Of a DNA stretch of 64,000 nt, positions 53,921 to 64,000 are shown one piece after another. Each line of letters begins with the position of its first letter. The stretch's first letter is position 1. The notes under the pieces were generated by a model that worked only from the letters and a program-made list of their open reading frames with translations, did not search any database and was not told the DNA's origin. The DNA is from Siphonodentalium dalli. Its lineage: Eukaryota > Mollusca > Scaphopoda > Gadilida > Siphonodentaliidae. A program made the translations under genes and the position numbers. Location of the stretch: contig CP136063.1 of the NCBI GenBank assembly GCA_032622095.1, positions 272,361,426 to 272,425,425 of the forward strand. Direction: 5' to 3'.

Positions 53921-54468
53921 CGCATACCTCATTTCGGCCAATTTGGCCGGTTACTTCATGTGACTTTTTCATCTGACGTGTGTGTCGGATAATTGATCTG
54001 GAGGATAAACGGCATCCCCCACTGTGTGGTGTCATCATCCGAGTCTTTAATGTCTTTAATGATAATATGTCATTCGTGACCACATTGTCACATAACACAT
54101 GAGCACATATATAGTACATTACATAAACATGATATGTGAATTAAACATATGAACATATAAACAGGAAATACACATAGATAAATGTAGTTTGTATAACACA
54201 TACAAAGCTAAACCTAGAAATCTGAAGAATATAGGAGATAACTATTTGACCCCTGCTGCGCTCTGTGCCAAATCATCAGGTTGACGCATCTGTGAATCGG
54301 CGCCGTTTTCATGAGTGAGATGGATATCTCATTACCCGCGTTGTGATGTCACTATCGAATATTCCGACTAGAGTGCTATATAATTGAGTGTCGGGTGATA
54401 AGTTAATCGCAGTCGATACCCCCCGTAGATTATCAAAAGTTTCTATCTAGGGTATTATATAACATTAA

Positions 54469-54795
54469 TTAAAGCCATATGGTATAGTTCGCGCTTTAAA
54501 ATGCATGTAATAATATTCGCTTTTGAATGTTTTGCCGGTATCGATAAAGGTTGATAAAAACTCGAAATACTGTTCTACGGGCATTTTATGCCACAGAAAG
54601 GCGCACTGGAGTAACAAAAAATCAACTTTGAACACGGTGTTTGGGTCCCAATACAAAAAACATCCATATTCACGTTTATTTTACTCATATGCATAACGTT
54701 GAAAACAGAGGTAAAACTGCTGTGACCATGCCAAGTATTTTTTAGAGAATATGAATCTGATATATAAACATTTCGTGTATTTGTCAACCTATTTT
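54469..54795. repeat. Interspersed repeat R, copy 3
   Basis: The start is weaker (TTAAAGCCATATGG), but AACACGGTGTTTGGGTCCCA at 54631 and GTAAAACTGCTGTGACCATG at 54711 are clear. Like copy 2, it shares GGGCATT(A/T)TATG around the middle. It contains no satellite-like monomer. Confidence 0.72.
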
Positions 54796-54873
54796 ATACT
54801 CCTTCTTGTCAACAGTTAATCACATCTCTGCCATCACATCACAACATCAACGACTTCTTTGATAACTCAATAA

Positions 54874-55350
54874 AGACAACTATTTAACGATAATACTCGC
54901 AGCAAACTTCCCAGAAATAGCAACAGACGTGATCCCCCACGCAACAAGCTTAGAACATACAGAACGTTCAAAACAATCACTTCTTTGGATCTTGACATCA
55001 ATTCCACCCCCAAACAACGAGAATCCCTCACGAAATTCAGAATTAGTTGTCACACACTGGGCATTGAGCGCGGACGCTATTTCGATTTCGATGAAGCGGA
55101 CCGCATATGTGAAACCTGCAACCAAATTGATACTGAGGAGCACTTTCTCCTCCATTGTACCTCACTGTCCGACGAGCGAGCCATATTTCACGAGAAACTA
55201 ATACCTGATCTCCCAACCACCCCTAACGAGAGGTTATTCAATAAAATATTAACAAGCACAGACCCAACAACTCTACAGGCACTGGCATATTTCGTCCACT
55301 GTGGACTGAAAAAGAAAGGTGTTTGGCGATCAAGTGACGCCACTGGTTAA
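54874..55350 (+). pseudogene. C-terminal remnant of a non-LTR retrotransposon polyprotein
   Basis: The open frame of 158 codons starts after a stop at 54871 and has no credible ATG start, so it is a truncated tail. It holds NKLRTYRTFK, then LTKFRISCHTLGIERGRY (about residues 52-69). A Cys/His cluster follows, C-x2-C-x7-H-x4-C, with Cys79, Cys82, His90 and Cys95 in RICETC and EEHFLLHC. This is the layout found after the reverse transcriptase domain of many LINE ORF2 proteins, where the cluster is thought to help bind nucleic acid. The reverse transcriptase and endonuclease domains are missing upstream. I infer a dead, 5'-truncated insertion, probably CR1-like or a related clade abundant in mollusc genomes; the clade is uncertain. 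Confidence 0.8.
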
Positions 55351-55384
55351 TCGAGTACAACAAAAAAGGAACACTGCCCTATCA

Positions 55385-55467
55385 GTCAAATGTACATTAA
55401 CATAGAATAACATTATTATGTATTTGTTGCTACTTGTCCTGTTTTTCTATGTTAATGTACATTTGAC
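55385..55467 (+). other. Perfect 23-bp inverted repeat (hairpin) in LINE 3' region
   Basis: The arm GTCAAATGTACATTAACATA plus GAA (55385-55407) is exactly complementary to 55445-55467, with a 37-nt loop. As RNA this would form a strong stem. Hairpins near the 3' end help some LINE reverse transcriptases recognise their own RNA, so that role is plausible here, but it is inference. Confidence 0.8.
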
Positions 55468-56264
55468 CATACATGGTGTAACGAACTAGTAAACTTGATT
55501 GATTGAGTGATCTAAATTGCGTAAACAACACTTGGAAGCTCGGGCGATCCATGTCCGTTTATACATGTATATATATTCACCAGCGAATATGGAACAATTA
55601 ATATTGTATATCGTTGGAAGTGTTTCGTCTCCCATTTGTATACAACGTCACATGGGCAAATCTTGTAATCTGATGGTATATCGGGTTTATAGCAGACAAT
55701 TTCAATTGAATTTTAATGGTCAATGACTGAGCACTGGCACTAATGTGGTAAACGAGGCTTTGGTGCGTTGATCTATTAAAAGGCTCAATTAAAGACATAT
55801 TATGTACTTGTTCGGGTGTGTGAAATTGATAAGTTAGTATGCAGGCGCTATGCCAACTAAAGGAATATTACATTCTACTAACATCGCCAAAAATTTGAAC
55901 CAAATTGGCCGTATCACTCCATAGAAAACATCGTCATAACTGCGCTCAATTGTAAATATTTACTACTCGATTCGGGACGAATCTATAGGCGATAAACTAA
56001 CGAAAACAATTTCGCCATCGAGAGTCACTGCATTTAATTAATATATAAGAATGACGGTGTGTGCTGTGACGTTTGCTACACTATTTGTAAAAACAATACT
56101 ACATTGAACAGATTATTCTCCATTCCTATGTTATCACCATACCGGAGTGTTTTACATCACTTTAATACAAATAGTAAACTGTGTGCATATGACTTGCTTG
56201 AAACGATGAACATTTGGATGTTTTTTGTGTGTATTTCTTGACCACCATATGATGCATTCTTCCT

Positions 56265-56297
56265 AAATGTTATATGTACCAAAATGTTATATGTACC
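56265..56297 (+). repeat. 17-bp direct repeat near the right end of segment D
   Basis: AAATGTTATATGTACC occurs twice, at 56265-56280 and 56282-56297. It is a small local tandem duplication about 120 bp before the satellite resumes. Confidence 0.75.
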
Positions 56298-56417
56298 AAG
56301 CCTCTACCAATTACTGGTCAATTGTTTTGAACATTAGTACATATATTTACCACTATTGTAACTTATACACATGCAAATGAGAGCTTTGTTGGATTTTGTT
56401 CAGTAAAGCTATCCTCA

Positions 56418-59400
56418 TTGTTCATTGCTAGTCTTATTCCTGGTATATAACGAACAAAGAGCGTTCATTGTTAGTCTTACTCCTGGTATGTTACGAATAA
56501 ATAGCGTTCATTGTTAGTCTATTCCTGGTATGTTACAAATAAAGTGCGTTCATTGCTAGTCTTATTCCTGGTAGTCTTATTCCTGGTATGTTACAAATAA
56601 AGAACGCTCATTGTTAGTCTATTCCTGGTATGTTACAAATAAAGAACGTCCATTGTTAGTCTTAATCCTGGTATGTTACAAATAAAGAACGTTCATTGCT
56701 AGTCTTATTCCTGGTATGTTACAAATAAGGAACGTCCATTGTTAGTATATTCCTGGTATGTTACAAATAAAGAGCATTCATTGTTAGTCTTACTCCTGGT
56801 ATGTTACAAATAAAGAGCGCTCATTGTTAGTCTTATTCCTGGTATGTTACAAATAAAGAGCGTTCATTGTTAGTCTTATTCCTGGTATGTTACAAATAAA
56901 GAGCGCTCATTGTTAGTTTATTCCTGGTATGTTACAAATAAGGAACGCCCATTGTTAGTCTTATTCCTGGTGTGTTACAAATAAAGAGCGTTCATTGTTA
57001 GTCTTATTCCTGGTATGTTACAAATAAAGAGCGTTCATTGTTAGTTTATTCCTGGTATGTTACAAATAAGGAACGCCCATTGTTACTCTTATTCCTGGTA
57101 TGTTACAAATAAAGAGCGTTCATTGTTAGTCTAATCTGCAAGGCCAGTGTCTAGATGAAACATTCAAAAACATATATTCTTGAACTTTATTAACGCATGC
57201 CAAACTACTAGTGTTAGCGCTGCCACTTGACAAATTTGCTGATGGCAAAAATAATTCAAATTTGGCAAAAACAAAATTCCCGGTGAAATTAAGCCTCTGC
57301 GTGGTCTTTCCTCCACCCGTAAAATTGACAACGTCGTGTGTGTCCTTGCGGCTGGAACGATGATAAACCCTAACAAACAAACAAACAAACAAACATAGCA
57401 AATCCTCTTGTGATGCGCCCTTCTGATAAGGCAACCCTTCTATCGTGTTATTGTTTGATTATTGGTGTATTATGTGGTGATAAACTAGAGATGCGAATAT
57501 AATTATTAACTACTCATGGAATGTTACAAATAAAGAGCGTTCATTGCTAGTATTATTCCTGGTATGTAACCAACAACGAACGTCCATTGTTAGTCTTATG
57601 CATTGTATGCTACAAGTAAGGAACGTTCATTGCTAGTCTTAATCCTGGTATGGAACCAACAAAGAACGTCCATTGTTAGTCTTATTCATTGTATGTTACA
57701 AATAAAGAGCGTTCCTTGCTAGTCTTATTCCTGGTATGTAATCAACAAAGAATGTCCACTGCTAGTCTTACTCCTGGTATGCTACAAATAAAAAGCGTTC
57801 ATTGTTATTCTTACTCCTGGTATGTTACAAATAAAGAGCGTCCATTGCTAGTCTTATTCCTGGAATGTAACCAACAAAGAACGTCCATTGTTAGTCTTAT
57901 TCATGGTATGTTACAAATAAAGAGCGTTCATTGCTAGTCTTATTCCTGGTATGTAACCAACAAAGAACGTCCATTGTTAGTCTTATTCATGGTATGTTAC
58001 ACATAAAGAGCGTTCATTGCTAGTCTTATTCCTGGTATGTTACAAATAAAGAGCGTTCATTGTTAGTCTATTCCTGGTATGTTACAAATAAAGAACGCTC
58101 ATTGTTAGTCTATTCCTGGTAAGTTACAAATAAAGAACGCTCATTGCTAGTCTATTCCTGGTATGTTACAAATAAAGAGCGTTCATTGTTAGTCTATTCC
58201 TGGTATGTTACAAATAAAGAACGCTCATTGTTCGTCTATTCCTGGTATGTTACAAATAAAGAGGGTTCATCGTTAGTCTATTCCTGGTTTGTTACAAATA
58301 AAGAACGCTCATTGTTAGTCTATTACTGGTATGTTACAAATAAAGAGCGATCATCGTTAGTCTATTCCTGGTATGTTACAAATAAAGAACGCTCATCGTT
58401 TGTCTATTCCTGGTATGTTACAAATAAAGAACACTCATTGTTAGTCTATTCCTGGTATGTTATAAATAAAGAGTGTTCATTGTTAGTCTATTCCTGATAT
58501 ATTACACATAAAGAACGCTCATTGTTAGTCTTACTCCTGGTATGTTACATATAAAGAACGCACATTGTTAGTCTTACTCCTGATATGTTACAAATAAAGA
58601 GCGTTCATTGCTAGTCTATTCCTGTTATGTTACAAATAAAGAGCGTTCATTGTTAGACTATTCCTGGTATGTTACAAATAAAGAGCGTTCATTGTTAGTC
58701 TTACTCCTGGTATGTTACAAATAAAGAAAGCTCATTGTTAGTCTATTCCTGGTATGTTATAAATAAAGAGCGTTCATTGTTAGTCTTACTCCTGGTATGT
58801 TACCAATAAAGAACGCTCATTATTGGTATATTCCTGGTATGTTACAAATAAAGAGCGTTCGATGTTAGTCCTACTCATTGTATGTTAAAAATAAAGACCG
58901 TTCATTGTTAGTCTTAGTCATGGTATGTTAGAAATAAAGAGCGCTCATTGTTAGTCTATTCCTGGTATGTTATAAATACAGAGCGTTCATTGTTAGTCTT
59001 ACTCCTGGTATGTTACCAATAAAGAACGCTCATTGTTAGTCTATTCATGGTATGTTGCAAATAAAGAGCGTTCATTGTTAGTCTATTCTTGGTATGTTAC
59101 AAATAAAGAACGCTCATTGTTAGTCTTATTCCTGGTATGTTACAAATAAAGAGCGTTCATTGTTCGTCTAATCATGGTATGTAACCAACAAAGAACGTCC
59201 ATTGTTAGTCTTATTCATGGTATGTTACAAATAAAGAGCGTTCACTGTTAGTCACCTCCTGGTAAATAACCAATAATGAGCGTTCATTGTTAGTCTATTC
59301 CTGGTATGTTACAATAAAGATCATTCATTGTTAGTCGTATTCCTGGTATGTTACAAATAAAGAGCGTTCATTGTTAGTCTATTCCTGGTATGTTACAAAT

Positions 59401-61824
59401 AAAGATCGTTTATTGTTAGTCTATTCCTGGTATGTAGCCAACAAAGAACTTTCATTGTTAGTCTTATTCCTAGTATGTTACACATTAAGAGCGTTCATTG
59501 TTAGTCTATTCATTGTTTGTTACCAATAAAGACCGTTCATTGTTAGTCTTAGTCATGTTATGTTAGAAATAAAGATTGTCTCTTGTTAGTATATTCATGG
59601 TATGTTACAAATAAAGATAGTTCATTGTTAGTCTTATTCCTGGTATGTTACAAATCAAGAGCGTTCATTGTTAGTCTTACACATTGTATGTTAAAAATAA
59701 AGAGCGTTCATTGTTAGTCTATTCCTGGTTTGTTATAAATAAATAACGCTCATTGTTATATAGTCTATTCTTGGTATGTTTCAAATAAAGAGCGTTCATT
59801 GTTAGTCTATTCCTGGTATGTTACAAATAAAGAGCATTCATTGTTATTCTATTCCTGGTATGTTACAAATAACGAGCGTTCATTGATAGTCTATTCCCGT
59901 TATGTTACAAATAAAGAGCGTTCATTGTTAGACTATTACTGGTATGTTACACATAAAGAGCGTTCAATGTTTGTATTATTCCTGGTATGTTACAAATAAA
60001 GAATGCTCATTGTTAGTCTATTCCTGGTATGTTACAAATAAAGAACGTTCATTTTTAGTCTATCCCTGGTATGTTACAATAAAGAGCGTCATTGTTAGTC
60101 TATTCCTGGTATGTTCCAAATAAAGAGCGTTCATTGTTAGTCTATTCATGGTATGTTACAAATAAAGAACGTCCATTGTTATTCTTATTCATGGTATGTT
60201 ACAAATAAAGAGCGTTCATTGTTAGTCTTATTCCTGGTATGATACACATAAAAAGCGTTCATTGTTAGTCTACTCATTGTATGTTACCAATAAAGACCGT
60301 TCAGTGTTAGTCTTAGTCATGGTATGTTACAAATTAAGAGCGTTCATTGTTAGTATATTCATGGTATGTTACAAATAAAGATCGTTCATTGTTAGTCATA
60401 TTCCTGGTATGTTACAAATAAAGAGCGTTCAATGTTAGTCTTACTCATTGTATGTTAAAAATAAAGACCGTTCACTGTTAGTCTTAGTCATGGTATGTTA
60501 GAAATAAAGAGCTTTCCTTGTTAGTATATTCATTGTATGTTACAAATAAAGATCGTTCATTGTTAGTCTTATTACTGGTATGTTATACATAAAGAGCGTT
60601 CATTGTTAGTCTACTCATTGTATGTTACCAATAAAGACTGTTCATTGTTAGTCTTAGTCATGGTATGTTACAAATAAAGAACGCGCATTGTTAGTCTTAT
60701 TCCTGGTATGTTACAAATAACGAACTCTCATTGTTAGTCTTATTCCTGGTATGTTACTAATAAAGAGCGTTCATTGTTAGTCTAGTCCTTGTATGTTACA
60801 AATAAAGAACGCTCATTGATAGTCTTACTCCTGGTATGTAACCAACAAAGAACGTCCATTGTTAGTCTTATTCATGGTATGTTACAACTAAAGAGCGTTC
60901 ACTGTTAATATATTCCTGGTATATAACTAACAAAGAACGTCTATTGTTGGTATATTCCTGGTATGTTACAAATAAAGCGCGTTCATAGTTAGTCTTACTC
61001 ATGGTATGGTACAAATAAAGAGCGTGCATTGCTAGTATTATTCCTGGTATGTAACCAGCAAAGAACGTCCATTGTTAGTCTTATTCGTTGTATGCTACAA
61101 ATAAGGAGCGTTTATTGCTAGTCTTAATCCTGGTATGTAACCAACAAAGAACGTCCATTGTTAGTCTTATTCATGGTATGTTGAAAATAAAGAGCGTTCA
61201 TTGCTAGTCTTATTTCTGGTATGTAACCAACAAAGAACGTCAATTGTTAGTCTTATTCACTTATTCATTGTATGTTACAAATAAAGAGCGTTCATTGATA
61301 GTCTTATTCCTGCTATGTAACCAACAAAGAACGTCCACTGTTAGTCTTACTCCTGGTATGTTACAAATAAAGAGCGTTCATTGTTAGTCTTACTCCTGGT
61401 ATGTTACAAATAAAGAGCGTTCATTGCTAGTCTTATTCCTGGATTCTAACCAACAAAGAACGTCCATTGTTAGTCTTATTCATGGTATGTTACAAATAAA
61501 GAGAGTTCATTGCTAGTCTTATTCCTGGTATGTAACCAACACAGAACGTCCATTGTTAGTCTTATTCATGGTATGTTACAAATAAAGAGCGTTCATTGCT
61601 AGTCTTATTCCTGGTATGTTACAAATAAATAGCGTTCATTGTTAGTCTATTCCTGGTATGTTACAAATAAAGAACGCTCATTGTTTGTCTATTCCTGGTA
61701 TGTTACAAATAAAGAACGCTCATTGTTAGTCTATTCCTGGTATGTTACAAATAAAGAGCGTTCATTGTTAGTCTATGCCTGGTATGTTACAAATAAAGAA
61801 CGCTCATTGTTAGTCTATTCCTGG
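56418..61824 (+). repeat. Satellite array, second block
   Basis: The same monomers resume after unique segment D at a junction reading CCTCATTGTTCATTGCTAGT. The entry phase is that of the monomer with GGTATATAACGAACAAAGAG, equivalent to about 45990 in the preceding HOR unit. The block holds one element A (57133-57515) and then a full run of HOR phases up to segment C at 61825. Private variants such as CCAACAACGAACG near 57571 and GAGCGATCATCG near 58346 recur only in the block after 62910, which links the two. Confidence 0.97.
57133..57515. repeat. Element A, copy 8, with one extra AAAC repeat
   Basis: This copy is 383 bp because the AAAC run has one more unit than the other embedded copies. 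It also has CTAGATGAAAC and GAACGATGATAAAC. The extra 4 bp joins the two minus-strand frames into one of 102 codons, which argues that these frames are not under coding constraint. Confidence 0.9.
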
Positions 61825-62534
61825 TCACTATAGTCTATTACTAATGCAAAACCTCCATATCTTTCTGATAATAGCTTTAACGATATAACATTCAGCATGC
61901 ATAATTGTTACCATCATATATTGTTACTTCTTGGCATTTGAATACGTGTAACTCGTATTCGCTCATCAGCCATATTCTAATTAATAGCAGCATGTATAAT
62001 GTGCATGTTCTGCACGCAGACTGTGACGCAGTATACTCGAGACATAACATATGGATCAATGCTATGTCACGATTGTCATTTGTGTCTTTATTTACACAGT
62101 CCATGCTCTTAAACAGAATGTATTGAAACCCAAATTATGAAGCCAATATTGAAATAGTGCATTACTCAAAACCAAATGCTATATAGCTATTAGACAAAAA
62201 TCCTATATATTTGGAAATGTTATTAGACCAAATCCTGTGTAGTTGGAAATTGTATGGTCTCACCCACAGTTGGACCCCTTTGGTACGTCCCTATTTGGCA
62301 ATACCAGGTAATATATAAACCAAGTTTGATTTAAAAAACAAAAGCCAGTTACCCCAATGTGAGTGGTTTAGCTTTGTTATTTAATAACGCTAACGCATGG
62401 TCATATTACCATATTTATTCTTGTCGACCACATCCATCGATAACTTATATAGTGCGTAGAAATAACCACACGGAACATGGTGCTGTTATCCCTCACACGA
62501 ACAAGTACCCTTATGATTTTCGCGACGTTTGATT
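61825..62534. repeat. Segment C, full copy 2 (710 bp)
   Basis: This copy has the same length as copy 1 and nearly the same sequence. The differences I saw are GGCATTTG for GGAATTTG near 61934 and TTTAATAACGC for TTTAATTACGC near 62385. The internal 33-bp tandem pair is at about 62188-62253. Confidence 0.88.
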
Positions 62535-62909
62535 AATCTGCAAGGCCAGTTTCTAGTTGAAACATTCAAAAACATATATTCTTGAACTTTATTAACGCAT
62601 GCCATACTACTAGTGTTCGCGCTGCCACTTGACAAATTTGCTGATGGCAAAAATAATTCAAATTTGGCAAAAAATAAATTCCCGGTGCAATTAAGCATCT
62701 GCGTGGTCTTTCCTCCACCCGTAAAATTGACAACGTCGTGTGTGTCCTTGCGGCTGGAACGACGATAAACCCTAACAAACTAACAAACATAGCAAATCCT
62801 CTTGTGATGCGCCCTTCTGATAAGGCAACCCTTCTATCGTGTTATTGTTTGATTATTGGTGTATTATGTGGTGATAAACTAGATATGCGAATATAATTAT
62901 TAACTACTC
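62535..62909. repeat. Element A, diverged copy joined to satellite on the right
   Basis: This copy shares with 51878 the changes AGTTTCTAG, CCATACTAC, GTGTTCGCG, GGTGCAATTAAGCATC and AACAAACTAACAAAC. It carries the embedded-form states GACAACGTCG and GTGTGTCC, and a private AGATATGCG near its end. Segment C precedes it, but satellite (ATGGAATGTTAC) follows it. Confidence 0.9.
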
Positions 62910-64000
62910 ATGGAATGTTACAAATAAAGAGCGTTCATTGCTAGTATTATTCCTGGTATGTAACCAACAACGAACGTCCATTGTTAGTCTTATGCATTGT
63001 ATGCTACAAGTAAGGAACGTTCATTGCTAGTCTTAATCCTGGTATGGAACCAACAAAGAACGTCCATTGTTAGTCTTATTCATTGTATGTTACAAATAAA
63101 GAGCGTTCCTTGCTAGTCTTATTCCTGGTATGTAATCAACAAAGAATGTCCACTGCTAGTCTTACTCCTGGTATGCTACAAATAAAAAGCGTTCATTGTT
63201 ATTCTTACTCCTGGTATGTTACAAATAAAGAGCGTCCATTGCTAGTCTTATTCCTGGAATGTAACCAACAAAGAACGTCCATTGTTAGTCTTATTCATGG
63301 TATGTTACAAATAAAGAGCGTTCATTGCTAGTCTTATTCCTGGTATGTAACCAACAAAGAACGTCCATTGTTAGTCTTATTCATGGTATGTTACACATAA
63401 AGAGCGTTCATTGCTAGTCTTATTCCTGGTATGTTACAAATAAAGAGCGTTCATTGTTAGTCTATTCCTGGTATGTTACAAATAAAGAACGCTCATAGTT
63501 AGTCTATTCCTGGTAAGTTACAAATAAAGAACGCTCATTGCTAGTCTATTCCTGGTATGTTACAAATAAAGAGCGTTCATTGTTAGTCTATTCCTGGTAT
63601 GTTACAAATAAAGAACGCTCATTGTTCGTCTATTCCTGGTATGTTACAAATAAAGAGGGTTCATCGTTAGTCTATTCCTGGTTTGTTACAAATAAAGAAC
63701 GCTCATTGTTAGTCTATTACTGGTATGTTACAAATAAAGAGCGATCATCGTTAGTCTCTTCCTGGTATGTTACAAATAAAGAACGCTCATCGTTTGTCTA
63801 TTCCTGGTATGTTACAAATAAAGAACACTCATTGTTAGTCTATTCCTGGTATGTTATAAATAAAGAGTGTTCATTGTTAGTCTATTCCTGATATATTACA
63901 CATAAAGAACGCTCATTGTTAGTCTTACTCCTGGTATGTTACATATAAAGAACGCACATTGTTAGTCTTACTCCTGATATGTTACAAATAAAGAGCGTTC
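62910..64000 (+). repeat. Satellite array, third block (runs off the window)
   Basis: The array resumes directly after element A at the junction TAACTACTC|ATGGAATG, and is still running at the window end. The 9-monomer open-frame block lies at 63538-63891 and the HOR phase point at about 63895. The sequence shares private variants with 57516-58500. Confidence 0.97.

Larger units (their letters stand above)
54874..55506 (+). mobile_element. 5'-truncated LINE insertion
   Basis: The coding remnant is followed by about 155 bp of 3' untranslated sequence with a long hairpin and ends in three TTGA units (55495-55506). Severe 5' truncation and a short microsatellite tail are typical of LINE insertion. 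The 5' limit is unclear because sequence just before 54874 abuts repeat R copy 3, and I saw no target-site duplication. Confidence 0.68.
52253..56417. other. Segment D, single-copy non-satellite DNA
   Basis: This is the only long stretch without the monomer. It follows element A at TACTC|GCTTTTC and ends in satellite at about 56418. It contains three diverged copies of an interspersed repeat, one degenerate satellite monomer, a short TCTA/TCTG run and a decayed LINE 3' end, each listed separately. The remaining stretches (52253-52974, 53440-53620, 53930-54465 and 55510-56417) hold no recognisable gene or RNA. The longest frame, on the minus strand at 52479-52784 from an ATG, has no family features and is probably chance. 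Confidence 0.85.
48065..58500 (+). repeat. HOR unit 10 (10436 bp, holds C-A-D)
   Basis: Satellite runs to 51167, then segment C, element A and unique segment D occupy 51168-56417. Satellite then resumes at 56418, with a second element A at 57133-57515 and the open-frame block at 58144-58497. It is the only unit with two A elements and the only one with D. Confidence 0.87.
58501..63894 (+). repeat. HOR unit 11 (5394 bp, C-A joined to satellite)
   Basis: The left part including segment C (61825-62534) and the start of element A matches unit 10 at an offset of 10657 bp. After element A the sequence matches 57516-58500 at an offset of 5394 bp. The unit therefore looks like unit 10 with D and the following 0.7 kb of satellite removed by an exchange between the two A elements. 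Confidence 0.87.

Noticed and set aside
53935-53949. Near-perfect palindrome CGGCCAATTTGGCCG as a regulatory site
   Set aside because: It is a single 15-bp occurrence with no gene nearby and no second copy, so chance is the simplest explanation.
54870-55201. Overlapping frames at 54880-55155 (minus) and 54929-55201 (plus) as genes
   Set aside because: They are shadows of the LINE remnant, which alone carries the ordered motifs and the Cys/His cluster.
1-64000. Many short open frames of 60-136 codons in the array as genes for a repeat protein
   Set aside because: They come from a stop-free frame of a 42-bp monomer, mostly begin at TTG, end when a 43-bp monomer shifts the frame, and contain nothing but the repeat.

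Overview
This window is eukaryotic satellite DNA, not a gene-bearing region. Roughly 85% of it is one tandem repeat with a 42- or 43-bp monomer, always in the same orientation. The 43-bp form has one extra T (AGTCTTATTCC against AGTCTATTCC). A consensus monomer begins TTCATTGTTAGTCTATTCC and ends with GGTATGTTACAAATAAAGAG plus CG. One forward frame of the 42-bp form has no stop codon and reads as a 14-residue repeat (LLVYSWYVTNKERS). That explains nearly every open frame in the array; none looks like a real gene.

Above the monomer there is a strong higher-order repeat (HOR). A recognisable phase point (the junction CCTGATATATTACACATAAA just after a 9-monomer block) recurs at about 1, 5329, 8552, 15199, 22647, 28444, 31545, 37326, 42091, 48065, 58501 and 63895. 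This gives eleven complete units of 3.1 to 10.4 kb. The length differences I resolved are largely whole numbers of monomers, local duplications, or gain and loss of inserts. Units 7 to 9 contain two copies of a 4765-bp segment that look identical by eye.

Three kinds of non-satellite DNA interrupt the array. Element A (about 379 bp) occurs ten times. Segment C (710 bp) lies directly before A at 51168 and 61825, and as a 95-bp stub at 45031. Segment D (52253-56417, about 4.2 kb) occurs once and follows the C-A pair. C-A-D at 51168-56417 therefore looks like the original non-satellite locus, from which the array captured pieces that then spread with the HOR. D contains three diverged copies of an interspersed repeat, one degenerate satellite monomer with its 42-bp spacing intact, and the decayed 3' end of a non-LTR retrotransposon with a CCHC motif, a perfect 23-bp hairpin near its 3' end and a TTGA tail.

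The host is most likely an invertebrate animal, perhaps a marine mollusc. I infer this from the LINE tail, which resembles elements abundant in bivalves and cephalopods, and from the TTTG-rich repeat in element A. This is judgement from memory and is not proven by the sequence. I see no rRNA, tRNA, CRISPR array, intact protein gene or bacterial signal. The window's interest is in how the satellite arose, captured flanking DNA and was homogenised.
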